This document shows, one piece after another, positions 18,487-26,307 of a stretch of DNA of 64,000 nucleotides. The stretch is from contig CBDAQM010000007.1 in NCBI GenBank assembly GCA_965199095.1, positions 248,001 through 312,000 on the forward strand, given 5' to 3'. Made by a program: the position numbers and the translations under genes. The notes below the pieces were generated by a model. That model searched no databases and had not been told where the DNA came from. It worked only from the letters and a program-made list of their open reading frames with translations. Position 1 is the first letter of the stretch. The number at the start of each line of letters is the position of its first letter. This stretch comes from LMUY01 sp965199095. GTDB taxonomy: Bacteria; Pseudomonadota; Alphaproteobacteria; Acetobacterales; Acetobacteraceae.

Positions 18487-19206
18487 ATGATGGATGGCTG
18501 GGTGAACGAGCGTCTGACCGCCGCCATTTTTGACGTCGATGGGGTTCTGCTCGCCTCGCCGCACGAACAGGCGTGGCGGGAGGCGCTTAACGGCCTGGCC
18601 GACCCGGCGCATTTCACCACGGCGATCTACCAGGCCTCCGTCGCCGGTAAGCCGCGCATGGCCGGTGCCCTGGCCGCCCTTGTAGCACTCGGCGTGCCGG
18701 ATGCTGCCGCCCAAGTGGACGCCTATGCCGCGCGCAAGCAGGCAAGGCTCGAAGCGCTGATCGCAGATGGCCACTTCGCCGCCTTCCCCGACGCGCTGCG
18801 CTTCGTGGCGGCGGTTGCGGCGCTCGGTTGGCCAATGGCTGTCGCATCCTCCTCCAAGAACGCGAACGCCATGTTACGGCAGATACGCCTTGATGACGGC
18901 CGCGACCTGCTCGGCCTGTTTGAGGTCAATGTCTGCGGACGGTATCTGCGCCGTGGCAAGCCGGACCCAGAGATTTTCCAGGTTGCCGCGATGGAGTTGC
19001 ATATGGCGTACGCGCATTGCTTTGTGGCGGAAGACGCGCCGGCCGGGATCCAGGCTGCACGGGCCGGCGGCATGGCCGCTCTCGGCGTGGCGCGCTTGCA
19101 CGACGAAGTGGGACTTTGGGCGGCAAAAGCCGATCTCGTGGTAGCGAGCCTTGATGACGTGTCCGTGCGCGCGCTTGCGGACGGATCGCTGGGAACTCTG
19201 GCATGA
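18487..19206 (+). CDS. pgmB: Beta-phosphoglucomutase-like HAD hydrolase
   Basis: The 239-residue HAD-superfamily protein has motif I AAIFDVDGVLLASP (nucleophile Asp in FDVDG), motif II VASSSKN, the lysine RRGKPDPEIF (motif III) and motif IV VAEDAPAGIQAARAG. The helical cap and the GH65 gene downstream point to beta-phosphoglucomutase, converting beta-glucose 1-phosphate to glucose 6-phosphate. Its stop overlaps the start of the GH65 gene (ATGA), the classic phosphorylase/mutase pairing. An AAGGTGG ribosome binding site precedes the ATG. Confidence 0.88.
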   Translation: MMDGWVNERLTAAIFDVDGVLLASPHEQAWREALNGLADPAHFTTAIYQASVAGKPRMAGALAALVALGVPDAAAQVDAYAARKQARLEALIADGHFAAFPDALRFVAAVAALGWPMAVASSSKNANAMLRQIRLDDGRDLLGLFEVNVCGRYLRRGKPDPEIFQVAAMELHMAYAHCFVAEDAPAGIQAARAGGMAALGVARLHDEVGLWAAKADLVVASLDDVSVRALADGSLGTLA

Positions 19207-21569
19207 CCAGCCCGAACGAAGTTCTGCTGCCGACCAATGACCAGGCCTGGGTCTTGGACCAACAAGGCTTCGACCCGCTGCGCGACAGCAGCCGCGAGTC
19301 GCGGTTCGCCATCAGCAACGGGTTCCTCGGGGTTCGGGGTGGACGCACGATCGACCGTCTTCCTGGCGGCGCCACGGCGCCCGGGACCTACGTCGCCGGG
19401 CTTTTCGACACTGTGGCCGCTGATCAACCGATATCTGCCTTGGTGCCCGCACCAGACTGGCTCCGGATCGACGTCTCGCTGTGCTCGCCACCCGGCTCGA
19501 CGATCGACGATGTCTCGTTCCACCGTCGGACGCTCGATTTCAAGCGCGGCGTGCTCTTCACCGAGAGCCGTGTCTCGGGCCCGGCTGGCCTGGAGATACG
19601 CCTTCGCGTGCTGCGCCTGGTCTCTCTGCACGACCGCGCCATCGGGCTGCAAGTGGTCGAGGTCGAGGTTGATGCCGGTCATGCGGAGGCGACGCTCGAG
19701 GCTTCATTCGATGGCCTGGAGTTCGGGCTGATATCGGAACGGTTGGAGCAGGATCTCGGTATCTGGCGCACCAACACGACGGGTAAACGTCTCGAAATCG
19801 CCGCGTCGGCGTCCCTTCTTGTGGATGGCAAGCCGGTCGAGCCGAAAGCCCTGGGACCGTTCCGGTGGGCCTGGACGTGGGCCACCCGGCCTGGACAGGC
19901 CGTGCACTTCGAGCGCGTCGTCGCCCTCGTTCGGGACGATGTCCCAGTCGGCAAACCGGGTGAAGCGGCCAGTGGTCGGTTGGCGGCAGCGACGAGTCTT
20001 GGCTGGGCCGGCATCCTCGACCAGCACGAGGCAAGCTGGGCGCAACGCTGGCGGGACAGTGGCGTCGTGGTTGGGGGCGATCCGGAGGCGCAGCATGCGC
20101 TGCGGTTTGCGCTGTACCACCTCAACAGCGCCGCCAATCCACACGACGAGAGGGTGTCCATCGCCGCACGGGCTTTGACCGGGGCCGACTACCACGGGCA
20201 TGTGTTCTGGGACACGGAGATCTATCTGCTTCCGTTCTACACGCTGACCTGGCCCGAGGCGGCGCGGGCGCTGCTTAGCTATCGCTATAACACGCTCGAC
20301 GGCGCTCGTGCGAAGGCAAAAGGCATGGGGTTCCAGGGGGCCCTGTACGCTTGGGAGTCCACCGTTACCGGCACGGAGACGTGTCCGGAGCATGCGATCA
20401 GCCCGGACCGCCGTATCGTGGATGTCCTGTGCGGGACGCAGGAGCTCCATATTAGCGCGGACGTCGCTTACGCCGTATGGCACTAGTGGGAAGCAACCGG
20501 CGACGATATGTTCCTGCGCGATGCGGGCGCCGAGATCCTGCTGGAAACAGCGCGCTTCTGGGCGAGCCGCGCCCAAGCCGAATCCGACGGCCGGCACCAC
20601 ATCCGCGGCGTGATCGGGCCGGACGAGTATCACGACACGATCGACGACAACGCCTTCACCAACGTGATGGCCCGCTGGAACATCCGGCGCGCACTGGACG
20701 TCGCCGCCCTGCTCCAGCAGCGATGGCCGGAGCGTTGGACCAGCCTATCCGGCGCAATCGGCTTGGACGACGCGGAGCTGCGCGCGTGGGCAGCCGTCGC
20801 AGCCACGATGGCGACCGGCCTCGACCCGCAGAGCGGGCTGTTCGAACAATTTGCCGGGTTTTTCAATCTGGAGCCCATCGACCTCGCGCATTATGCGGGG
20901 CGTTCCGTTCCCATGGACGTGGTGCTTGGGCGGGAGCGGACGCAGACGGCGCAGATCATCAAGCAGGCCGACGTCGTGGCACTCCTGGCGCTGCTGCCGG
21001 AGGAGTTCCCGCAGGGCGCCGCGGCGACGAATTTCGGCTATTACGAGCCGCGTTGCAGTCACGGCAGTTCGCTTAGCGCGGCCCTGCACGGCGTGGCGGC
21101 GGCCCGGCTGGACCAGTCCGAGATGGCGATGCGCTTCTTCCGGCAGACATCGGCGACCGACTTGGCGGACACCCACGCCGCGATCGACGGCGGCGTCCAT
21201 ATCGCGGCTCTCGGCGGCATGTGGATGATGGCGGTGCTCGGTTTCGCCGGGTTGACCGTCGATGCGGCCGGCCTCGGCCTTAACCCGCAACTCCCGGCGG
21301 GATGGCAAAGCCTGGCGTTCAGCGTCCAATGGAAAGGCCGCCACATGTCGGTCAGCCTGCATGACGCCGGGAAGATTGCGCAGGTGATACTGACAGCCGG
21401 CGAAGCGATGACGATCACGCTGGATGGAAAGCAACATCGCCTGACGACGACGGCGCCGCTCAGCGTGCACTGCCTGAAGCGCAGTGAGGCGGCGATTGCT
21501 GTTCTACCCGAGCCTACCCGGCGTGCCGTTCCACGCTGGCGCCCTGGACCTGAGCACATCCCATTGTGA
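19203..21569 (+). pseudogene. GH65 disaccharide (maltose/trehalose-type) phosphorylase split by an amber codon
   Basis: The two halves (19203-20485 and 20486-21569) are one GH65 protein of about 788 residues. TAG at 20483-20485 lies in the motif VAYAVWH*WEATGDDMFLRD, where relatives have Tyr, so a single base change (TAC/TAT to TAG) explains it. The N-terminal beta-sandwich (SRESRFAISNGFLGVRGGRT), the (alpha/alpha)6 region (GHVFWDTEIYLLPFYTLTWP), the catalytic acid motif GVIGPDEYHDTIDDNAFTN and the C-terminal sandwich are otherwise intact. The acid Glu lies after the stop, so the short product would be inactive. With pgmB it would feed alpha-glucose disaccharides into glucose 6-phosphate. Confidence 0.85.
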
Positions 21570-21644
21570 CATAGGCCGATGCCCGGCATGCTTGCGGGAG
21601 TGCCGTCCTGGTCTAGCGCGCTAGCCGTCCCTGACCCCGCTCGC

Positions 21645-22228
21645 CTGGACGAGCGTGGTTGTCTCTCAATGGTATAACGTCCAGCAGCGCAAGCTACTGG
21701 TCGCGACTGGCACAGCGCTTTGGTATCACGCTGGAACCGCACCCGTGCCGATCCGCTGGGTGCTGGTTCGCGACCCAACCGGCGAACATGAGCCTGCCGC
21801 GTTTCTTAGCACCGACCTCGATGCGCAACCGGCGACCATCCTGGGCTGGTTCGTCTCACGCTGGCGCGTTGAGACCACGTTCCAGGAAGTGCGCGCCCAT
21901 CTCGGCGTGGAGACGCAGCGGCAGTGGTCCGGTCTGGCCATCCTGCGGACGACCCCAGCATTACTGGGGCTGTTCTCGCTGATCACCGTGTGGGCCGATG
22001 ACCTGGCGCGCGACACCGTGAGCGCACTGCGCCCGAACGCCGCCGCGTGGTATCGCAAGCAAGAGCCGACATTCAGCGACGCGATCGCCGCCGTACGCCG
22101 TGTGTTGTGGGCACCGCCGAATTTCTCCATGTCCCGGCAGCAGGGTGAGACCGTGACAATTACCGCAGGCTTGCTAAATCGACTCTTTCTGACGCTCTGT
22201 CTCGCCGCCTAAATTGCGGAAAGCCACG
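21645..22228 (+). mobile_element. Partial copy of the 1810-bp IS (3' end of transposase)
   Basis: From TGGACGAGCGTGGTTG onward this is almost identical to the last 584 bp of the complete copy at 39019-40828. It includes the transposase C-terminus (WYHAGTAPVPIRWVLVRDP ... NRLFLTLCLAA*) and the right inverted repeat (TGCGGAAAGCCACG), followed by CTGAG. The left 1.2 kb is missing, so it is an inactive relic directly after the GH65 gene. Confidence 0.9.
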
Positions 22229-22278
22229 CTGAGGATCGAGGTCAATTTTCTATCTGACCTTTGATAACTGAAAGGTCG

Positions 22279-23796
22279 TCACGCGAGACCGAAGGCGAGC
22301 TTAACCCGGCTTGCAAGACGGTCTGCCAGACTATCGGGGTGCTCCTCGCCCTCATCCAACTCCGTAAGCCGCGAGTGACCTAGCGCTACACGGTGAGCCA
22401 TCACCTGGTTAAGTTCAGTGGTTATTGACGGCCGCTTCTCAAGGATCGGCGCGATGTCCTGTGTGGCGATCTCGTAAACGACAGCTTTTGTCAGGGCCTT
22501 GACCGTGAATAGGGCCTTGTCATTGCTCAAAACAGCCGCGAGGGCCAAACAGTCACCCGGCGCCAAACGAAAAACCTCGATATCCGTTGCTCCGTGCCGT
22601 TGTAGGGCTGCCAAGACGCCGGACGTGAGGATCAAGAGCGCCTGCGACGCAGTACCCTGCTCGACAAGGACTTCGCCAGCCTTGAAGCTGCGCCGCCGCA
22701 GCTTCGGGGCAAGTGTCAGCCGATCTTCATCGGACAGTGCTAAAAACAGCGGCAGTCGCGCCAACAATTGCTTGGGAAACTCCCCTGGGTCCTGTGGCGC
22801 ACCCCTCAGCGGAAGAGCGATCGCGCTCTCTGCCGGGGGCGCCAACCGAATGCCTGCCGACGTACAATGACGGAAGACACGATCGAAGACTTCGTTCTGG
22901 GCTTCTGGACCTTGCTCGACGGACGCAACAAAGAACGTCAGATCACACTCTACTGCGATAGCATCCAGGAGCCGGATTGCCACCCTGGCTGTGGGAATGT
23001 GCAGGATGTGATTGCAACTCAGCATGGCCGTTTCCAGGATCTGCACGGTCGTCAGTGGTGCCACCGTTGCGTCCAGCCTGACCGTCACGGTCAGCCCGTG
23101 AGCCTCATTAGGCCGGCTCGCATTGATCAGCCTTGCTTTCGCGATCACGCTGTTTGGCACGATGGCTAAATCGTTCGTCAGTGTGAGGATTTGCGTGGCT
23201 CGCCAGTTCGTCTCGACAATGCTGCCTTGCAAGCCATTATCAAGGATAACCCAGTCACCGGGGTGATAAGGTTTGGCCATGTTGAGGACGACACCGGAAA
23301 ACAGATCGCTCAGAGTGCTTTGGAGGGCCAGGCCGAGCACGATCGCCACCACACCCGATGCTGCGAGCAAGCCGCTGACAGGCATATCGAAGACGTAGGC
23401 CACAATACCAAGGATCGCGCCTACATAGACGAGTCCAGCGAGCAGGTCCTGCAAGAACCGTGTTTCGACCGGCTGCCGTTTGAAGATGAGAACAGCTCGG
23501 ACAAGACCGGCAAACAGCCAGGCGAATGCCATCCACCAGACAATCTTGAACACGCTGATGATGATGAACGTGATGGTCATAGCCATCACAGGCGTTGGCT
23601 TAAACGGTATGACACCGGCAGCGAACAGCATTGTGGTGAAACCGACAAACGAAAGCAGCTGGCACACGAACCGCCCGACGATATTCTTGCGGAAGGCGAG
23701 GCGCGTGACCAGCAAGCCCGTCGCCAGGATGAGACCCGCGACAACGAGAGAACCGGTAAGGTGGGTTACAAGACCAGACAGCCAAGCCACGTGCAT
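22279..23796 (-). CDS. MscS-type mechanosensitive channel with C-terminal cyclic-nucleotide-binding domain
   Basis: The 505-residue protein has several transmembrane helices (residues 10-160), the MscS pore/beta-domain signature GLALQSTLSDLFSGVVLNM and YHPGDWVILDNGLQGSIVET, then NDLAIVPNSVIAKARLIN. From about residue 345 to 470 it carries a CRP-like cyclic-nucleotide-binding domain (FKAGEVLVEQGTASQALLIL and VFRLAPGDCLALAAVLS). This architecture belongs to cyclic-nucleotide-gated MscS-like channels, which release osmolytes under osmotic downshock. No FixJ-like box was seen upstream. Confidence 0.9.
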   Translation of the reverse strand: MHVAWLSGLVTHLTGSLVVAGLILATGLLVTRLAFRKNIVGRFVCQLLSFVGFTTMLFAAGVIPFKPTPVMAMTITFIIISVFKIVWWMAFAWLFAGLVRAVLIFKRQPVETRFLQDLLAGLVYVGAILGIVAYVFDMPVSGLLAASGVVAIVLGLALQSTLSDLFSGVVLNMAKPYHPGDWVILDNGLQGSIVETNWRATQILTLTNDLAIVPNSVIAKARLINASRPNEAHGLTVTVRLDATVAPLTTVQILETAMLSCNHILHIPTARVAIRLLDAIAVECDLTFFVASVEQGPEAQNEVFDRVFRHCTSAGIRLAPPAESAIALPLRGAPQDPGEFPKQLLARLPLFLALSDEDRLTLAPKLRRRSFKAGEVLVEQGTASQALLILTSGVLAALQRHGATDIEVFRLAPGDCLALAAVLSNDKALFTVKALTKAVVYEIATQDIAPILEKRPSITTELNQVMAHRVALGHSRLTELDEGEEHPDSLADRLASRVKLAFGLA

Positions 23797-24102
23797 GTCA
23801 AAATTTTCGCGTTAGGTCGCATCGTCTAAGACTGTCGTCATCGATCGGCCGCCACTTGAACGGGACCATTAACGCCAGGGCTTGCGATGTCGGTCCTCGT
23901 GAACGTCACCACTTTGACCGGGACCGACCCAGCTTTTGGCCGCGGGCAGCCGAGATCGGTGTGTCAGTCGCAGGCAGCATGCACCAAAGAAGCCAGCCGC
24001 TTGTCAAACTAAGCACGCTGAGCAGAAACGGCTCTGGAGCTATGATTGAGTGCATCATCTATGCCTTCGGGTTATTGTTGTGAAAGATCGCTACAAGAGA
24101 CA
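23797..24102. other. Intergenic region between MscS channel and PRC protein genes
   Basis: This 306-bp stretch should contain the promoter of the MscS-like gene. It has a GACCGGGACCGACCC segment but no match to the 18-bp box, and no supported ORF. Confidence 0.4.
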
Positions 24103-24876
24103 TCACCACCCGTAGCCTGGCCAGCCATAGTAGCCGTGCAGCCGCTCCTGATATGAGCGATTGATGATATCGGCAGGGTTCCAGGCAGGGCTGGCTTTGA
24201 CCTGGTCGCGTGTGACGTCCAGTGTCACGTCACGGTCCGACCAGCTAATTGCTCGTACGGCGAAGGGCGACATGAGCACGTGCTGGCCTGGCCACCAGTT
24301 CCTTGTGTCGATCACGAGATAGTGGATACCCCAGGATTTATCATCGACGAGGATGTTCTCGATGTGCCCAATTGCTCCATCCTTGGCTTGGATGTGGTAT
24401 CCCGTGATAGAGCTGACGCTGCGGAGATGCGGATCGCCATCTCCGGCCGAACCGGTACGAGATGCTTCGAGCACCTCGCCATCTCTGGAGTAAGGCATTG
24501 AAGCGTAACCCAGACCCATTCCGTATGGATAAGCGCCGAAGTAGTTGCCGCCGCCCCAGAGTGGGTCCCACCCATAATAGCCATAGAGATCCGTCTCCAT
24601 CTGCATCGAGACGGGCTCGTCCGAGAGGATGCTCGGGCTGTCCTTCACCTGCGCCTTCGTGAGTCGAACCAGCATCTCCTCCCGCTGGTAATCTGGCTGA
24701 CTGATGGCAGAGGGGTGCAGCAGTATCTTGCGGCCGGTCAGCCAACCCCCCGTGTCCACCACCATCCAGCGTATCTTCCACGTGGCGTCGTCGAAGAGGA
24801 AGTCGCTCACCGATCCGATCCTGCCGTCGCTGGCCTCGATGGCGAAGCCTTTGAGCGCCGATATGGCTAACATCAT
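24103..24876 (-). CDS. Double PRC-barrel domain protein
   Basis: The 257-residue protein has two PRC-barrel domains. The first, residues 1-95, includes ALKGFAIEASDGRIGSVSDF and WKIRWMVVDTGGWLTGRKIL; the second, residues 130-225, includes ITGYHIQAKDGAIGHIENIL and WGIHYLVIDTRNWWPGQHVL. A Tyr/Gly-rich linker (YGYYGWDPLWGGGNYFG) separates them, and a similar HGYYGWPGYGW tail ends the protein. PRC-barrel proteins of this size accompany stress genes in alphaproteobacteria and have no defined reaction. A FixJ-like box lies 152 bp upstream in the correct orientation. Confidence 0.88.
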   Translation of the reverse strand: MMLAISALKGFAIEASDGRIGSVSDFLFDDATWKIRWMVVDTGGWLTGRKILLHPSAISQPDYQREEMLVRLTKAQVKDSPSILSDEPVSMQMETDLYGYYGWDPLWGGGNYFGAYPYGMGLGYASMPYSRDGEVLEASRTGSAGDGDPHLRSVSSITGYHIQAKDGAIGHIENILVDDKSWGIHYLVIDTRNWWPGQHVLMSPFAVRAISWSDRDVTLDVTRDQVKASPAWNPADIINRSYQERLHGYYGWPGYGW

Positions 24877-25028
24877 GGGCGTGATCCTTTTACTAGAAGT
24901 GCGGTCGTCATGCAGGCGCTCGTCCCGGGTTGATGCTGCACCAGGTGCGGACAGGAGTCCTCGCTCGGCCGTCTGTCCCGTTAGGCGAAATCCTTATCTC
25001 ATTAGCTCACCTGCAAGCCGATCGGAGC

Positions 25029-25046
25029 AGGGTCGGAAACTACCCA
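25029..25046 (-). promoter_or_regulatory. FixJ-like box upstream of PRC-barrel gene
   Basis: The minus strand reads TGGGTAGTTTCCGACCCT, one base from the best form. It points at the PRC gene and forms a divergent pair with the box at 25079. Confidence 0.8.
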
Positions 25047-25078
25047 TTACCGCACATGCAATCCGCACTGGTCGCCTT

Positions 25079-25096
25079 TGAGTAGATTCCGACTCT
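25079..25096 (+). promoter_or_regulatory. FixJ-like box upstream of BON-hsp20-lon operon
   Basis: TGAGTAGATTCCGACTCT ends 89 bp before the BON gene ATG and points toward it. It is only 32 bp from the oppositely oriented box serving the PRC gene. Confidence 0.8.
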
Positions 25097-25185
25097 GCGC
25101 TGCATGGCCACAAAAGCGCAGCAAGGGGATGGGCGCTCAACTGCCCGCCTAGCCACTAAACCCGTCGAAACCGTAGGGAGACAGT

Positions 25186-25836
25186 ATGTCCGAGGATCGT
25201 GATCTGCAGCAGGCCGTGCTGGCAGAGTTCAATTGGGAGCCGAGCGTGACGGCGGCCCATATCGGTGTCACTGCGAACGCCGGCGTGGTAACCCTCTCCG
25301 GTCATGTCGACAGCTATGCGGGCAAGCTCGCGGCCGAGACGGCGGCGCGCCGGGTCAAGGGTGTCAAAGCCTTGGCCGAGGAGATCGAGGTCCGCCTGCC
25401 CTTCGACGTGAGACGGACTGACGATGAGATCGCTGCGGCCGCAATCGAGCGCATCGCCTGGAACGTCGCGATCCCGCAAGACAGCATCACCGTGAAGGTT
25501 GAGAAAGGATGGGTCACCCTGACCGGGCAAGTCGATTTCTGGTACCAGAAAGACGCTGCCGAGCAGGAGATCCGACCTCTTATGGGCGTGACCGGCGTGT
25601 CCAACCAGGCAACCATCAAGCCTGCGGTCAATGCCCGGAACTTGCGCGAAGACATTGCGCTTGCGCTGCACCGCTCCTGGTTCTCCCACCCGGACCAGAT
25701 CCACGTCACGTCCGAGGGCGGCCATGTGTGGTTGACCGGAAGCGTGCACTCGTTCCATGAGCGGCAGGTCGCCGGCACGACCGCTTGGTCCTCGCCAGGG
25801 GCCACCATGGTGGAGAACGACCTCGCTGTCGTGTGA
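25186..25836 (+). CDS. Triple BON-domain protein
   Basis: The 216-residue protein contains three BON domains with the typical alpha-beta pattern and the repeated V-x-V-x-x-G-x-V-x-L-x-G core: HIGVTANAGVVTLSGHVDSY (residues 25-44), SITVKVEKGWVTLTGQVDFW (103-122) and IHVTSEGGHVWLTGSVHSF (172-190). No export signal or lipobox is visible, so unlike OsmY it may act in the cytoplasm. BON proteins bind membranes or ligands in osmotic and envelope stress. A GGGAGAC ribosome binding site precedes the ATG. It leads an operon with hsp20 and lon. Confidence 0.9.
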   Translation: MSEDRDLQQAVLAEFNWEPSVTAAHIGVTANAGVVTLSGHVDSYAGKLAAETAARRVKGVKALAEEIEVRLPFDVRRTDDEIAAAAIERIAWNVAIPQDSITVKVEKGWVTLTGQVDFWYQKDAAEQEIRPLMGVTGVSNQATIKPAVNARNLREDIALALHRSWFSHPDQIHVTSEGGHVWLTGSVHSFHERQVAGTTAWSSPGATMVENDLAVV

Positions 25837-25917
25837 CACGCAGCACCCGCACGGCGCAATGCCGTGCCGGTGCTGCATTTGACGCCTTTCCCTTCCTGAT
25901 CGTTGAAAGAGGCCTGC

Positions 25918-26307
25918 ATGGCGCGGTCCCAAACGGGTGTCATGTGGTCGGCTGCTCTCGCGGTCCTCGCGCGGAGTGAGCGGCTGCATCCGGAAACGTC
26001 CTGGCCGACACAAAGTGGCTGGGAACCGGCGGCCGACATCCTGGAGACCGAAGCCGGGTTGCTGATCGTCGTGGCCTTGCCCGGCGTGCGGCGCGAGGAC
26101 ATGGAGGTCATCGTCACTCCGGAGCAGCTGCTCGTCAGGGGGACAAGGCGCTGGCCCGTGTTGCACCGCCCAGCCCGGGTCCATCGCGTCGAACTGCCGC
26201 ATGGCCGCTTCGAACGGCGCCTGATGCTGCCGCCGGGTGCCTACCAGCTGCTCGGGCAGGATCACGTCGATGGCTGCCTTTTGCTGACGTTACGGAGGCT
26301 TGGCTGA
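25918..26307 (+). CDS. Hsp20 / alpha-crystallin family small heat-shock protein
   Basis: Starting at ATG 25918 behind a strong GAAAGAGG ribosome binding site gives a 129-residue protein. The alpha-crystallin domain begins WEPAADILETEAGLLIVVAL and contains PGVRREDMEVIVTPEQLLVRG and HRVELPHGRFERRLMLP. The usual C-terminal I-x-I anchor is replaced by LLLTLRRLG*. As an ATP-independent holdase it would keep unfolding proteins soluble for the downstream Lon protease or DnaK. Its TGA overlaps the lon ATG (TGATG). Confidence 0.88.
   Translation: MARSQTGVMWSAALAVLARSERLHPETSWPTQSGWEPAADILETEAGLLIVVALPGVRREDMEVIVTPEQLLVRGTRRWPVLHRPARVHRVELPHGRFERRLMLPPGAYQLLGQDHVDGCLLLTLRRLG

Noticed and set aside
19203..20486. 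Short GH65 protein as a functional stand-alone enzyme
   Set aside because: The catalytic acid motif lies beyond the stop codon and the downstream part remains in frame with it.
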